From Gloeobacter kilaueensis JS1 (GTDB taxonomy: Bacteria > Cyanobacteriota > Cyanobacteriia > Gloeobacterales > Gloeobacteraceae): 64,000 nucleotides of DNA. Shown one piece after another: positions 8,119 to 15,411 of the stretch (position 1 is its first letter; each line of letters opens with the position of its first letter). A program made the position numbers and the translations under genes. The notes below the pieces were generated by a model. The model did no database searches, was not told the DNA's origin, and saw nothing but the letters and a program-made list of their open reading frames with translations. The DNA lies in assembly GCF_000484535.1 (NCBI RefSeq), contig NC_022600.1, forward strand, positions 3,286,001 through 3,350,000, read 5' to 3'.

Positions 8119-9327
8119 ATGGCCAGTGAGAAGTCCGCCAAAAAAGCATTCTCCCTCAAAGGCCCGCTCCTGCTCGTCGCGATCGTAGCTGGACTGGCGG
8201 GGTTGTTTGCCCTCGGGTTTCTCCCCCGGCTGCAGCGCCAGCGCACCCTCGAAGCGGAGGCAGGCGAACTCGCGAGCAAGCCAGCGGCGGTCTCCATCGT
8301 CCGGCCCACCCGCTCAGGCCGGACCACCGCCGTGCGCCTGCCGGGCAACATCCAGGCACTCTCCGACACGGTGATTAACGCCCGCGCCGACGGCTACCTG
8401 GAGCGGCGCACCGTCGATATCGGCGATCGGGTGCAGGCGGGCCAGCTGCTGGCGGTGATCGAGACGCCGGAACTGGACCAGCAGGTAAACCAGCAGCGCT
8501 CCAACCTCGCCCAGGCCCAGGCCGACCTCAAACAGCGGCAGGTCAACCTCGATCTCTACCGCACGACCCTGGAGCGCTGGCAGAATCTCGGACGGCAGGG
8601 GGCGGTCGCCCGGCAGGACGTGGACGAGCGCACCTCGACCTACCAGGCCCAGCTTGAGGCCGTCGCCGCCCAGCAGGCCACGATCCGCTCCCAGCAAGCT
8701 GAATTAAATCGACTGCTTGCCCTGCAAAATTTCAAGCAGGTGCGCTCGCCCTACGCCGGGATCATCACCGCCCGCAACGTCGATAACGGGGCGCTCGTGA
8801 GCAGTTCCGGCAACACGCGCACCAATCTTTTCACCGTCGCCAAAACTGATCGCGTGCGCATCTTTATCAACGTTCCCCAGCCCTTTGCGCCGGGAGTAAA
8901 GGTGGGCCAGAGCGCCCACGTCCTGGTACAGGAGTACCCGGCCCCCTTTACAGGCCGCATCACCCGCACCGCCGGAGCCCTCGATCCCGCCTCGCGCACG
9001 ATGCTCACCGAGGTGCAGGTCGATAACCGCGATGGCCGCCTGCTGCCTGGCATGTACGCCCAGGTGGAGTTGAGTGGCCGCCGCACAGCACCGCCCCTGG
9101 TGATCCCAGCGAGCACCCTCATCGTCCGCGCCGCCGGTCCCGAAGTCGCCGTCGTCGGTATCAACAGCACCATTCACCTCCAGAAAATTGCCCTGGGCCG
9201 CGACTTCGGCGATACGGTCGAGGTCGTCTCGGGCCTTACCGGCAACGAGCAACTGGTGGTCAATCCGACCGACGACGCGGTGCCGGGGGCAAAAGTGCAG
9301 GTGGAGCGCGGTGCAGGTCCGTCCTGA
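8119..9327 (+). CDS. RND efflux periplasmic adaptor (membrane fusion protein)
   Basis: The 402-residue protein has one N-terminal membrane segment (about residues 13-32). A lipoyl-like half-motif (ARADGYLERRTVDIGDRVQ, about 90-108) and an alpha-helical hairpin of Q-rich coiled coil (about 117-195) follow. Then come the second lipoyl half (VRSPYAGIITARNVDNGALV, about 207-226) and a beta-barrel/membrane-proximal domain. This is the HlyD/AcrA order. It links the RND pump to an outer-membrane channel. AGGAGG at 8105-8110 precedes the ATG, and the pump gene stops at 8115, so the two form an operon. Confidence 0.95.
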   Translation: MASEKSAKKAFSLKGPLLLVAIVAGLAGLFALGFLPRLQRQRTLEAEAGELASKPAAVSIVRPTRSGRTTAVRLPGNIQALSDTVINARADGYLERRTVDIGDRVQAGQLLAVIETPELDQQVNQQRSNLAQAQADLKQRQVNLDLYRTTLERWQNLGRQGAVARQDVDERTSTYQAQLEAVAAQQATIRSQQAELNRLLALQNFKQVRSPYAGIITARNVDNGALVSSSGNTRTNLFTVAKTDRVRIFINVPQPFAPGVKVGQSAHVLVQEYPAPFTGRITRTAGALDPASRTMLTEVQVDNRDGRLLPGMYAQVELSGRRTAPPLVIPASTLIVRAAGPEVAVVGINSTIHLQKIALGRDFGDTVEVVSGLTGNEQLVVNPTDDAVPGAKVQVERGAGPS

Positions 9328-9360
9328 GCGCCTACAGTAAGAAGACACGCGCCCCGGCAG

Positions 9361-10821
9361 ATGCTGATGAATTTTTTAGACAGGCTCAACGCGGCGATCC
9401 GGAAAAATAACAGTTTGCTCTTCGTGGGCCTCGATCCCAACCCCGAGTGGTTGCCCGCCCGCTACGGCCAGGGTTCTTCGATCAAACCTCTAAGAGCGTG
9501 GCTGCGCTTTTTAATCGACCAGACCGCCGATCTCGTCTGCGCTTACAAGCCCACCCTCGGCTTCTATCAGGCTCTCGGGCCGGAGGGGCTGGCGCTGCTT
9601 GTCGAACTGCGCGAGTGGGTGGGGCCGGATCTGCCGCTCATCCTCGATGCCAAGCACGCCGATCTCAATACCGCCACCCTCATGGCCCGCACGGTCTTCG
9701 AGGACTGGCACTTCGATGGGATCACCCTCAACCCCTACGCCGGGCAGGATGTCGTCGCCCCCTTTCTCCTCCATCCCCACCGGGGCGTCTTCGTGCTCTG
9801 CTGCACCGCCAATCCCGCTGCCCAGGCGCTGCAGACCTATCCGAGCGAGCAGACGCCCCTGTACCTGCAGGTGGTTCGTGAGGCGTGTGCCTGGGGATTG
9901 CCCGAACAGTTGGGTCTGGAGGTAGGACCGGTGCGCGCCGAAGTGCTTGCCCGCCTCAGGGCCGCCGCACCGGAGCGGGTGATCTTACTGCGCAGCGTCT
10001 GGGCCTTGAGCGAGGGACTGGATTCGATCCTGGCGGCGGGCCTCGATACAGCGGGGTCGGGCCTGCTGGTGCCGGTGCCCCTGGAGATGCTGGTGGCGGG
10101 CGATCCAGCCACTCAGGTAGACGCTCTGCGCCGCGACATCGAAAAATCGCGCCACGAATCTACCCGGCAGGACACTTCCAGTAGCTGCAGCCTCTGGCAA
10201 CCGGATGTCTGTTTGCTCGTACCCCAGAGCGACCCACACCTCGAACTCACCCTGCAGCTATTCGACAGCGGCTGCGTACTCTTTGGCGAGCACGTGCAGG
10301 CGAGCGGAGCCGTTTTTCCTTATTACATCGACCTCAGGCGGATCATCTCCAATCCCCAGCTTTTTCATCAGGTGCTCCTCGCCTACGCCCAGATCCTCCA
10401 GCAACTGCGCTTCGACCGGCTCGCCGGTATTCCCTACGGCTCGCTGCCCACCGCCTCGGGACTGGCGCTGCACCTGAACGTGCCCCTTATCTTTCCGCGC
10501 AAGGAAGTCAAGGCCCACGGCACCCGGCGCGCAATCGAGGGCAGCTTCGAGCCGGGCGAGGTAGTAGTGGTCGTGGACGATGTATTGATCAGCGGCAAAA
10601 GTGCCCTCGAAGGGGCTCAGAAACTCGAATCCGCCGGGCTCGTCGTCAACGACATCGTCGTCCTCATCGAGCATGAACCCCAGGTGCGGGAGCGGCTACG
10701 CGAGCACGGCTACACCAGCCACGCCGTCCTGCCCTTTGCGCGCATCGCCCGCACCCTGCACGCCGTTGGCCGAATCACCGACGAGCAGTACCGCCTGCTC
10801 CAGCCGGAGGAAGCAAGCTGA
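9361..10821 (+). CDS. pyrF-pyrE: Bifunctional orotidine-5'-phosphate decarboxylase / orotate phosphoribosyltransferase
   Basis: The 486-residue fusion catalyses the last two steps of UMP synthesis. Residues about 1-260 are a type 2 OMP decarboxylase: LLFVGLDPNPEW at the start, the catalytic region LILDAKHADLNTAT, and GITLNPYAGQD. Residues about 285-486 are orotate phosphoribosyltransferase, with RKEVKAHGTRRAIEG and the PRPP-binding VVVVVDDVLISGKSALEG. The decarboxylase-first order is the reverse of animal UMP synthase and matches the arrangement known in cyanobacteria and kinetoplastids. The active-site DAKHADL differs from the more usual DAKRGDI but keeps the catalytic lysine. No clear Shine-Dalgarno precedes the ATG; a second ATG lies two codons later. 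Confidence 0.95.
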   Translation: MLMNFLDRLNAAIRKNNSLLFVGLDPNPEWLPARYGQGSSIKPLRAWLRFLIDQTADLVCAYKPTLGFYQALGPEGLALLVELREWVGPDLPLILDAKHADLNTATLMARTVFEDWHFDGITLNPYAGQDVVAPFLLHPHRGVFVLCCTANPAAQALQTYPSEQTPLYLQVVREACAWGLPEQLGLEVGPVRAEVLARLRAAAPERVILLRSVWALSEGLDSILAAGLDTAGSGLLVPVPLEMLVAGDPATQVDALRRDIEKSRHESTRQDTSSSCSLWQPDVCLLVPQSDPHLELTLQLFDSGCVLFGEHVQASGAVFPYYIDLRRIISNPQLFHQVLLAYAQILQQLRFDRLAGIPYGSLPTASGLALHLNVPLIFPRKEVKAHGTRRAIEGSFEPGEVVVVVDDVLISGKSALEGAQKLESAGLVVNDIVVLIEHEPQVRERLREHGYTSHAVLPFARIARTLHAVGRITDEQYRLLQPEEAS

Positions 10822-10842
10822 CCCCTCCGGCACCCTGAGGGG
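10822..10842. terminator. Hairpin between convergent pyrFE and mtnC
   Basis: CCCCTC (10822-10827) and GAGGGG (10837-10842) form a perfect 6-bp stem with a 9-base loop directly after the pyrFE stop. Its position between two convergent genes suits a shared terminator, but there is no following T-run, so it may only be an mRNA 3'-end stabiliser. Confidence 0.35.
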
Positions 10843-10852
10843 ATGCCCTTGA

Positions 10853-11593
10853 TCAAGATTCGTCCCCAGCCGGGGCGGGGGCAAAGCTGCGGACGACTGG
10901 AAAATCTGTACCCTCCGCCAGTGCATTGCCGGGACGAACGACCAAAACAGTCCGCAGACCGGCTTGCTGGGCTGCCCGCAATTCACCACGGTGATCGGAG
11001 GCAAATAAAATTTGAGCCGCATCCACTGCGATCTGGCCCGCAATCCGGCGGTAGCTGTCAGCTTCGAGCTTCGGGCCGCTGGTGGTATCGAAGTAGCGAC
11101 TCAAGTAGCCCCTCAGATCGCCCTGCTCGGTGTGCTCGAAGAGCAGGCGCTGGGCCTGGATGCTTCCTGAAGAGTAGATATAGATGCGTTTACCTGCCCT
11201 GGTCCAGCGCTCGAAGGCCGGTCTCACGTCCGCAAAGATTTGCGAGCGATAGGCTCCGCTCAGGTAGCCCTGCTCCCAGATCTTGCCCTGCAGCGACTTT
11301 AAGCCGGTGGATTTGCGATCGGCAGCGATCAAAAAGCGGATGTACGGTGTGGCCGCCGTCGGCTCCGGTCCGCTCCAGTCAGGCAAGATAAGCCCCCGCC
11401 CGGTGTCAGCTTCGTACTCGTCGCGCAGCGCCGCCAGATCCGCCTGCACCAGGGGCTCTTTGCCGTGGACTTCTAAGAACGTTTCTACCTGCGCTGCCGC
11501 GTAGGGAAACAGCACCTCGAAGACAAAAGACACTGGCGCAATGGTTCCCTCGATGTCAAGCAGCAAGACCTCCGCATCCTCCAGCAAAGACAT
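10853..11593 (-). CDS. mtnC: 2,3-diketo-5-methylthio-1-phosphopentane enolase-phosphatase (methionine salvage)
   Basis: MtnC is a bifunctional HAD enzyme that enolises and dephosphorylates diketomethylthiopentyl phosphate. The 246-residue product shows the HAD nucleophile motif LLLDIEGTIAPVSFVF near residue 10, motif II in IYIYSSGSIQAQ, and the acidic motif III region FASDHRGELRAAQQAG. The sequence KLEADSYRRIA near the phosphate-binding lysine fits the E1 family. I chose the ATG at 11593, preceded by AGGGCGG, rather than a 35-codon longer frame, because family proteins start just before the DIEGT motif. No other methionine-salvage genes are adjacent. The 193 bp between it and the next minus-strand gene hold nothing I recognise. 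Confidence 0.9.
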   Translation of the reverse strand: MSLLEDAEVLLLDIEGTIAPVSFVFEVLFPYAAAQVETFLEVHGKEPLVQADLAALRDEYEADTGRGLILPDWSGPEPTAATPYIRFLIAADRKSTGLKSLQGKIWEQGYLSGAYRSQIFADVRPAFERWTRAGKRIYIYSSGSIQAQRLLFEHTEQGDLRGYLSRYFDTTSGPKLEADSYRRIAGQIAVDAAQILFASDHRGELRAAQQAGLRTVLVVRPGNALAEGTDFPVVRSFAPAPAGDES

Positions 11594-11786
11594 GGCACCG
11601 CCCTGTTGCAATAGAAAACCAGTGTAGTGGCCGAACGAGGCAGGGCCAAACCCGTGCGTCAGGCGGCGATTCAGTAGACGGCACCGGATTCGCCTCAAGG
11701 CCGCCGAGCAGATCGCAGTTCCGCCGCCCTCGGAACTTGCCGGTGCCGAGACAGCGGGCGCGTTCGTCGAACTCTACTGGCACGCC

Positions 11787-13424
11787 TTAGATCGCGCAGT
11801 TGAGCTGTTTGGTGCGCTGCGAGAAGCGGATATTCTCGCGATAATCCACCGGACAATCGATCACCGCCGGTACCTTCTGCTCAAGGGCGCTTCTGAGGAC
11901 GGGCAGCAACTCGTCTGCGGCCTCGACGCGGTAGCCTTTGAGGCCCATACTCTCAGCCAACTTCACAAAGTCCGGGTTGCTGAAGTGGACGTAGGCGGCG
12001 CGGTTGAAATGCGTCTGCTGCTTCCACTCGATAAGCCCGTAGCCGCCGTCGTTGAAGATCAAGGTAACGAAGGGGGTGCCCACGCGCACGGCAGTCTCCA
12101 GTTCCTGCACGTTCATCATGAAACCGCCGTCGCCGGTGACGGCTACCACCTTGCGCTCGGGGTAGACGAGTTTGGCGGCCACCGCGCCGGGGATGGCGAT
12201 GCCCATCGAGGCGAAGCCGTTGGAGATGATGCAGGTATTGGGCTGGTCGCAGTGGTAATGGCGGGCCACCCACATCTTGTGCGCGCCGACGTCGCTAATC
12301 AGGATGTCGTGGGGGGCGAGCACCTGGCGCAGGTCGTAGATGATCTTCTGCGGTTTGATCGGGTAGCCGGTATCGCAGGCGTACTCCTCGTACTCGCCCC
12401 GAATGTCCTCGCGCAGGTGAATGGCGTAGGGGTCGGGCTTGCCCTGGCGGTCAGCCCGCGCCAGAATCTCCTGCAGGCTGTCGGAGATGTCGCCTACAAC
12501 TTCGACTTTGGGAATGTAGCTGCTATCGACCTCCGCCGCCGTCTTGCCGATGTGGACGATCGGGATCACTCCGCCGGGATTCCACTTTTTGGGCGAATAT
12601 TCGATCTGGTCGTAGCCGATCGCGATCACGAGATCGGCTTTGTCGAAGCCGCAGCTGATGTAGTCGCGCTGCTGAAGGCCCACCGCCCAGAGGGCGAGGG
12701 GATGGGTGTAGGGGATGACGCCCTTGCCCATGAAGGTGTTGGCGACGGGGATGTTCAGGCGGGTGGCAAATTCGGTCACCGCCGGGCTCGCCTGGTTGCG
12801 GATAGCACCGTTGCCCACCAGGATGATCGGATTGACCGCCTGCGAAATCAACTCCGCTGCCCGGTTGATGCTGCTGAAGGAGGCGAAGACGTCGTTGTTG
12901 TCGGTAATTTCGAGCGGTGCCCCCGTCGCTGCCATCGCCGCGATATTTTCGGGCAGGTCGATGTGGACTGCCCCCGGTTTTTCGGCCTGGGCCAGCTTGA
13001 AGGACTTGCGGACGATCTCGGGGGTATTGCTGGGCCGGACGATCTGGGTGCTCCACTTGGTGACGGGAGCGAACATCTGTACCAGATCGAGGTACTGGTG
13101 CGAGTCGATGTGCATCCGGTCGGTGCCCACCTGGCCTGTGATCGCGATGAGGGGCGCACTGTCGAGGTTGGCGTCGGCGACGCCGGTCATCAAGTTGGTG
13201 GCACCGGGGCCGAGGGTCGAAAGACAGACTCCCGCTTTGCCCGTGAGCCGTCCGTAGACGTCGGCCATAAAGGCGGCACCCTGCTCGTGGCGGGTGGTGA
13301 TAAAGCGAATCGAAGAATCCTGCAGCGCTTCGAGAAACTGCATGTTCTCCTCACCCGGCAGGCCAAAGATGTACTGGACACCTTCTTTTGCGAGGCACTG
13401 CACCAACAGTTCGGCTGTGTTCAT
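11787..13424 (-). CDS. ThDP-dependent 2-oxoglutarate decarboxylase (acetolactate-synthase-like), TCA-cycle bypass
   Basis: The 545-residue enzyme has the full ThDP-enzyme layout. The PYR domain carries the activating glutamate in TTRHEQGAAFMADVYGR, a central domain follows, and the PP domain carries the metal/ThDP motif GDGGFMMNVQE followed by FNDGGYGLIEW. By sequence alone it would be called the large subunit of acetolactate synthase. It lies directly downstream of succinate-semialdehyde dehydrogenase, with ATGA overlap at 13421-13424. That is the arrangement of the Synechococcus 7002 pair shown to convert 2-oxoglutarate to succinate via succinic semialdehyde. No regulatory ilvN is nearby. 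An in-frame GTG at 13433 is an alternative start; the ATG gives the conserved MNTAELLVQ start. Substrate assignment rests on context. Confidence 0.82.
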   Translation of the reverse strand: MNTAELLVQCLAKEGVQYIFGLPGEENMQFLEALQDSSIRFITTRHEQGAAFMADVYGRLTGKAGVCLSTLGPGATNLMTGVADANLDSAPLIAITGQVGTDRMHIDSHQYLDLVQMFAPVTKWSTQIVRPSNTPEIVRKSFKLAQAEKPGAVHIDLPENIAAMAATGAPLEITDNNDVFASFSSINRAAELISQAVNPIILVGNGAIRNQASPAVTEFATRLNIPVANTFMGKGVIPYTHPLALWAVGLQQRDYISCGFDKADLVIAIGYDQIEYSPKKWNPGGVIPIVHIGKTAAEVDSSYIPKVEVVGDISDSLQEILARADRQGKPDPYAIHLREDIRGEYEEYACDTGYPIKPQKIIYDLRQVLAPHDILISDVGAHKMWVARHYHCDQPNTCIISNGFASMGIAIPGAVAAKLVYPERKVVAVTGDGGFMMNVQELETAVRVGTPFVTLIFNDGGYGLIEWKQQTHFNRAAYVHFSNPDFVKLAESMGLKGYRVEAADELLPVLRSALEQKVPAVIDCPVDYRENIRFSQRTKQLNCAI

Positions 13425-14809
13425 GACTCCCACACCGTTTTGATGTTGACAAATTCTAAGATGCCTTCGCGCCCCAGCTCGCGGCCATAGCCCGAGGTCT
13501 TGATGCCGCCGAAGGGCAGACGAGGGTCGGATTTGACCATGGCGTTGATAAAAACTGCGCCAGCGTCGATCGCTTCGATCAGGCGGGCTTTCTCGTCCGG
13601 CTCGTTCGTCCAGCCGCTCGCGCCGAGGCCAAAGGCGGTGTCGTTGGCAAGGTCGATCGCTTCGTTCAGGTCTTTGACCCGAAACAAGGACGCCACTGGA
13701 CCGAACAGCTCTTCACTGTAGGCCGGGCTGTCTTTGGGGATATCGGTGAGCAGGGTCGGCGCGTAGAAGTGCCCCGCTCCAGCAAGCCGTCCACCTCCCA
13801 CCAGCACCCGCGCTCCCCGTTCGATGCTCGAACGCACCTGGGCGTCGAGGCCGGTGAGAATCGCCTCGGTGGCGAGCGGACCGATATCGGTATCGGCCAG
13901 CAGCGGATCTCCTACCTTGAGCGCTCGAAAATGCTCGACGAGCAACTGCTCGAAGCGGTCGGCCACGGCCTCCACGACGATGAAGCGCTTGGCGGCGATG
14001 CAGGACTGGCCACTGTTGAGCATCCGGGCTTTGACGGCGGTAGCCGCCGCCGCCGCCAGATCCGCGCTCGGCAGGACGATGAACGGGTCGCTGCCCCCCA
14101 GTTCGAGCACCGTTTTTTTGAGGTGCTGCCCGGCGGTAGCGGCCACACTGCGGCCAGCCGGTTCGCTGCCGGTGAGGGTGACGGCTTTGATCCGTTCGTC
14201 GGCTACCAGCCTGGCGGTGCGCTCGGAACCCACCAGCAGCGTCTGAAAGACGCCCGCTTCAAAACCGGCTTGCTGAAAGATCGCCTCGATGGCGAGGGCA
14301 GACTGGGGAACGTTGGAGGCGTGCTTGAGCAGGCCCACGTTGCCCGCCATCAGGGCCGGGGCGGCAAAGCGGAACACCTGCCAGAACGGAAAGTTCCAGG
14401 GCATGATCGCGAGCACCGGCCCTAAAGGCTGATAGCGCACGAAGCTTTTTTGGGCGTCGGTCTGGGCCGGTTGGTCGGCCAGATAGCCGGCAGCGTGCTC
14501 GGCATAAAAGTGGCAGACCGCAGCACACTTATCGATTTCTGCGAGCGCGGAGGTGAGGGTCTTGCCCATCTCGGCGCTCATCAGTCGGGCGTACTGCTCG
14601 CGCCCTGCGCCGAGAATATCTGCAGCCCTGCGCAGCTTTGCGGCCCGCTCGGCAAACGTCGTGTGCCGGTAGGAGCCGAAGGTGCGCCAGGCGAGTTCGA
14701 GTCTGGCTTCGAGTTCGCTATCGCCGAGCGGGAGAAAGGTCTTGAGAATCTGACCGGTCGCCGGATTGATACTCGCGATCGGCCTTGCTGGACTTTGCGC
14801 CTGTACCAT
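13421..14809 (-). CDS. gabD: Succinate-semialdehyde dehydrogenase (NAD(P)+)
   Basis: The 462-residue aldehyde dehydrogenase has the conserved WNFPFWQVFRFAAPALMAGN block, the catalytic glutamate in LELGGSDPFIVL, the catalytic cysteine in NSGQSCIAAKRFIV, and a C-terminal PFGGIKTSGYGRE motif. It oxidises succinic semialdehyde to succinate. Together with the downstream ThDP decarboxylase it replaces 2-oxoglutarate dehydrogenase in cyanobacteria. Translation is coupled to that gene by a 4-bp overlap. It starts at an ATG 181 bp downstream of the pipX stop, on the same strand. The gap contains a GC-rich imperfect hairpin (about 14945-14977). I saw no NtcA box in the gap. Confidence 0.9.
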   Translation of the reverse strand: MVQAQSPARPIASINPATGQILKTFLPLGDSELEARLELAWRTFGSYRHTTFAERAAKLRRAADILGAGREQYARLMSAEMGKTLTSALAEIDKCAAVCHFYAEHAAGYLADQPAQTDAQKSFVRYQPLGPVLAIMPWNFPFWQVFRFAAPALMAGNVGLLKHASNVPQSALAIEAIFQQAGFEAGVFQTLLVGSERTARLVADERIKAVTLTGSEPAGRSVAATAGQHLKKTVLELGGSDPFIVLPSADLAAAAATAVKARMLNSGQSCIAAKRFIVVEAVADRFEQLLVEHFRALKVGDPLLADTDIGPLATEAILTGLDAQVRSSIERGARVLVGGGRLAGAGHFYAPTLLTDIPKDSPAYSEELFGPVASLFRVKDLNEAIDLANDTAFGLGASGWTNEPDEKARLIEAIDAGAVFINAMVKSDPRLPFGGIKTSGYGRELGREGILEFVNIKTVWES

Positions 14810-14990
14810 CGCCTTGCCTTCTTATGCGACAGTTTCCGATCGCCCACTGTATCTTTTGGGGATCAGCGCTCGGGGACTTCAAGACGGATTCTTAACATCC
14901 GGATGATTGATCCCTCTCACTGCCAAGGGGAGTAAGAAAACGGTTTTGCCCCCCCTGCCCTTGCCAGGAAGGGGGCCGGGGGACCAGGTC

Positions 14991-15263
14991 TCACACCTGT
15001 TGATAAAACGACTTCATCCGGTCAATCGTCTCGTGGTCCAGTTCGAGCGCTCCCCGTCGATAGGCCCGCAGCCGCTCATCGATCAGGTGGCGCGCCTGAC
15101 CGCGACTGAGGGACTCGAACTGCAGAGCGTTGCCCTCCGCCTCGGTGACGACGAACAACATCCGCTGAGCATAGAGCGTCGCGAAAAGTCCCTTCCTCGG
15201 GCCGAGGCTGCAGACGAGGAACAGCAACCCGAAATTAGGATGTTGCAGGTACTGTTCGTTCAT
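14991..15263 (-). CDS. pipX: PipX, PII-interacting co-activator of NtcA
   Basis: The 90-residue length and the motifs YLQHPNFGLLFLVC, LFATLYAQRMLFVV and the region up to HLIDERLRAYRR match PipX. The N-terminus is a Tudor-like beta domain (about 1-55) and the C-terminus two helices. PipX swaps between PII (GlnB) and the nitrogen regulator NtcA depending on 2-oxoglutarate and ADP/ATP. It is confined to cyanobacteria, so it is one of the strongest taxonomic markers here. It lies immediately upstream of the two genes that consume 2-oxoglutarate, on the same strand, and is divergent from pcrA. Confidence 0.93.
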   Translation of the reverse strand: MNEQYLQHPNFGLLFLVCSLGPRKGLFATLYAQRMLFVVTEAEGNALQFESLSRGQARHLIDERLRAYRRGALELDHETIDRMKSFYQQV

Positions 15264-15411
15264 GCCTTTGTGCGACGTAATGTATTCGACACTACTGCAA
15301 GATGTTCAGTTTGTCACCACTTCGGACGGCGAATGTCCGTCTGTGTCAGCAGGACAGCAGCGTATACGATAGGTCAGAACCATCCAGGCAGCATTGGCGA
15401 GGTGAACGGGC

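Noticed and set aside
11985-13490. 501-codon open frame antisense to the 2-OG decarboxylase
   Set aside because: The sense strand encodes a complete ThDP enzyme; the antisense product has shadow-type composition rich in V, D, G and R.
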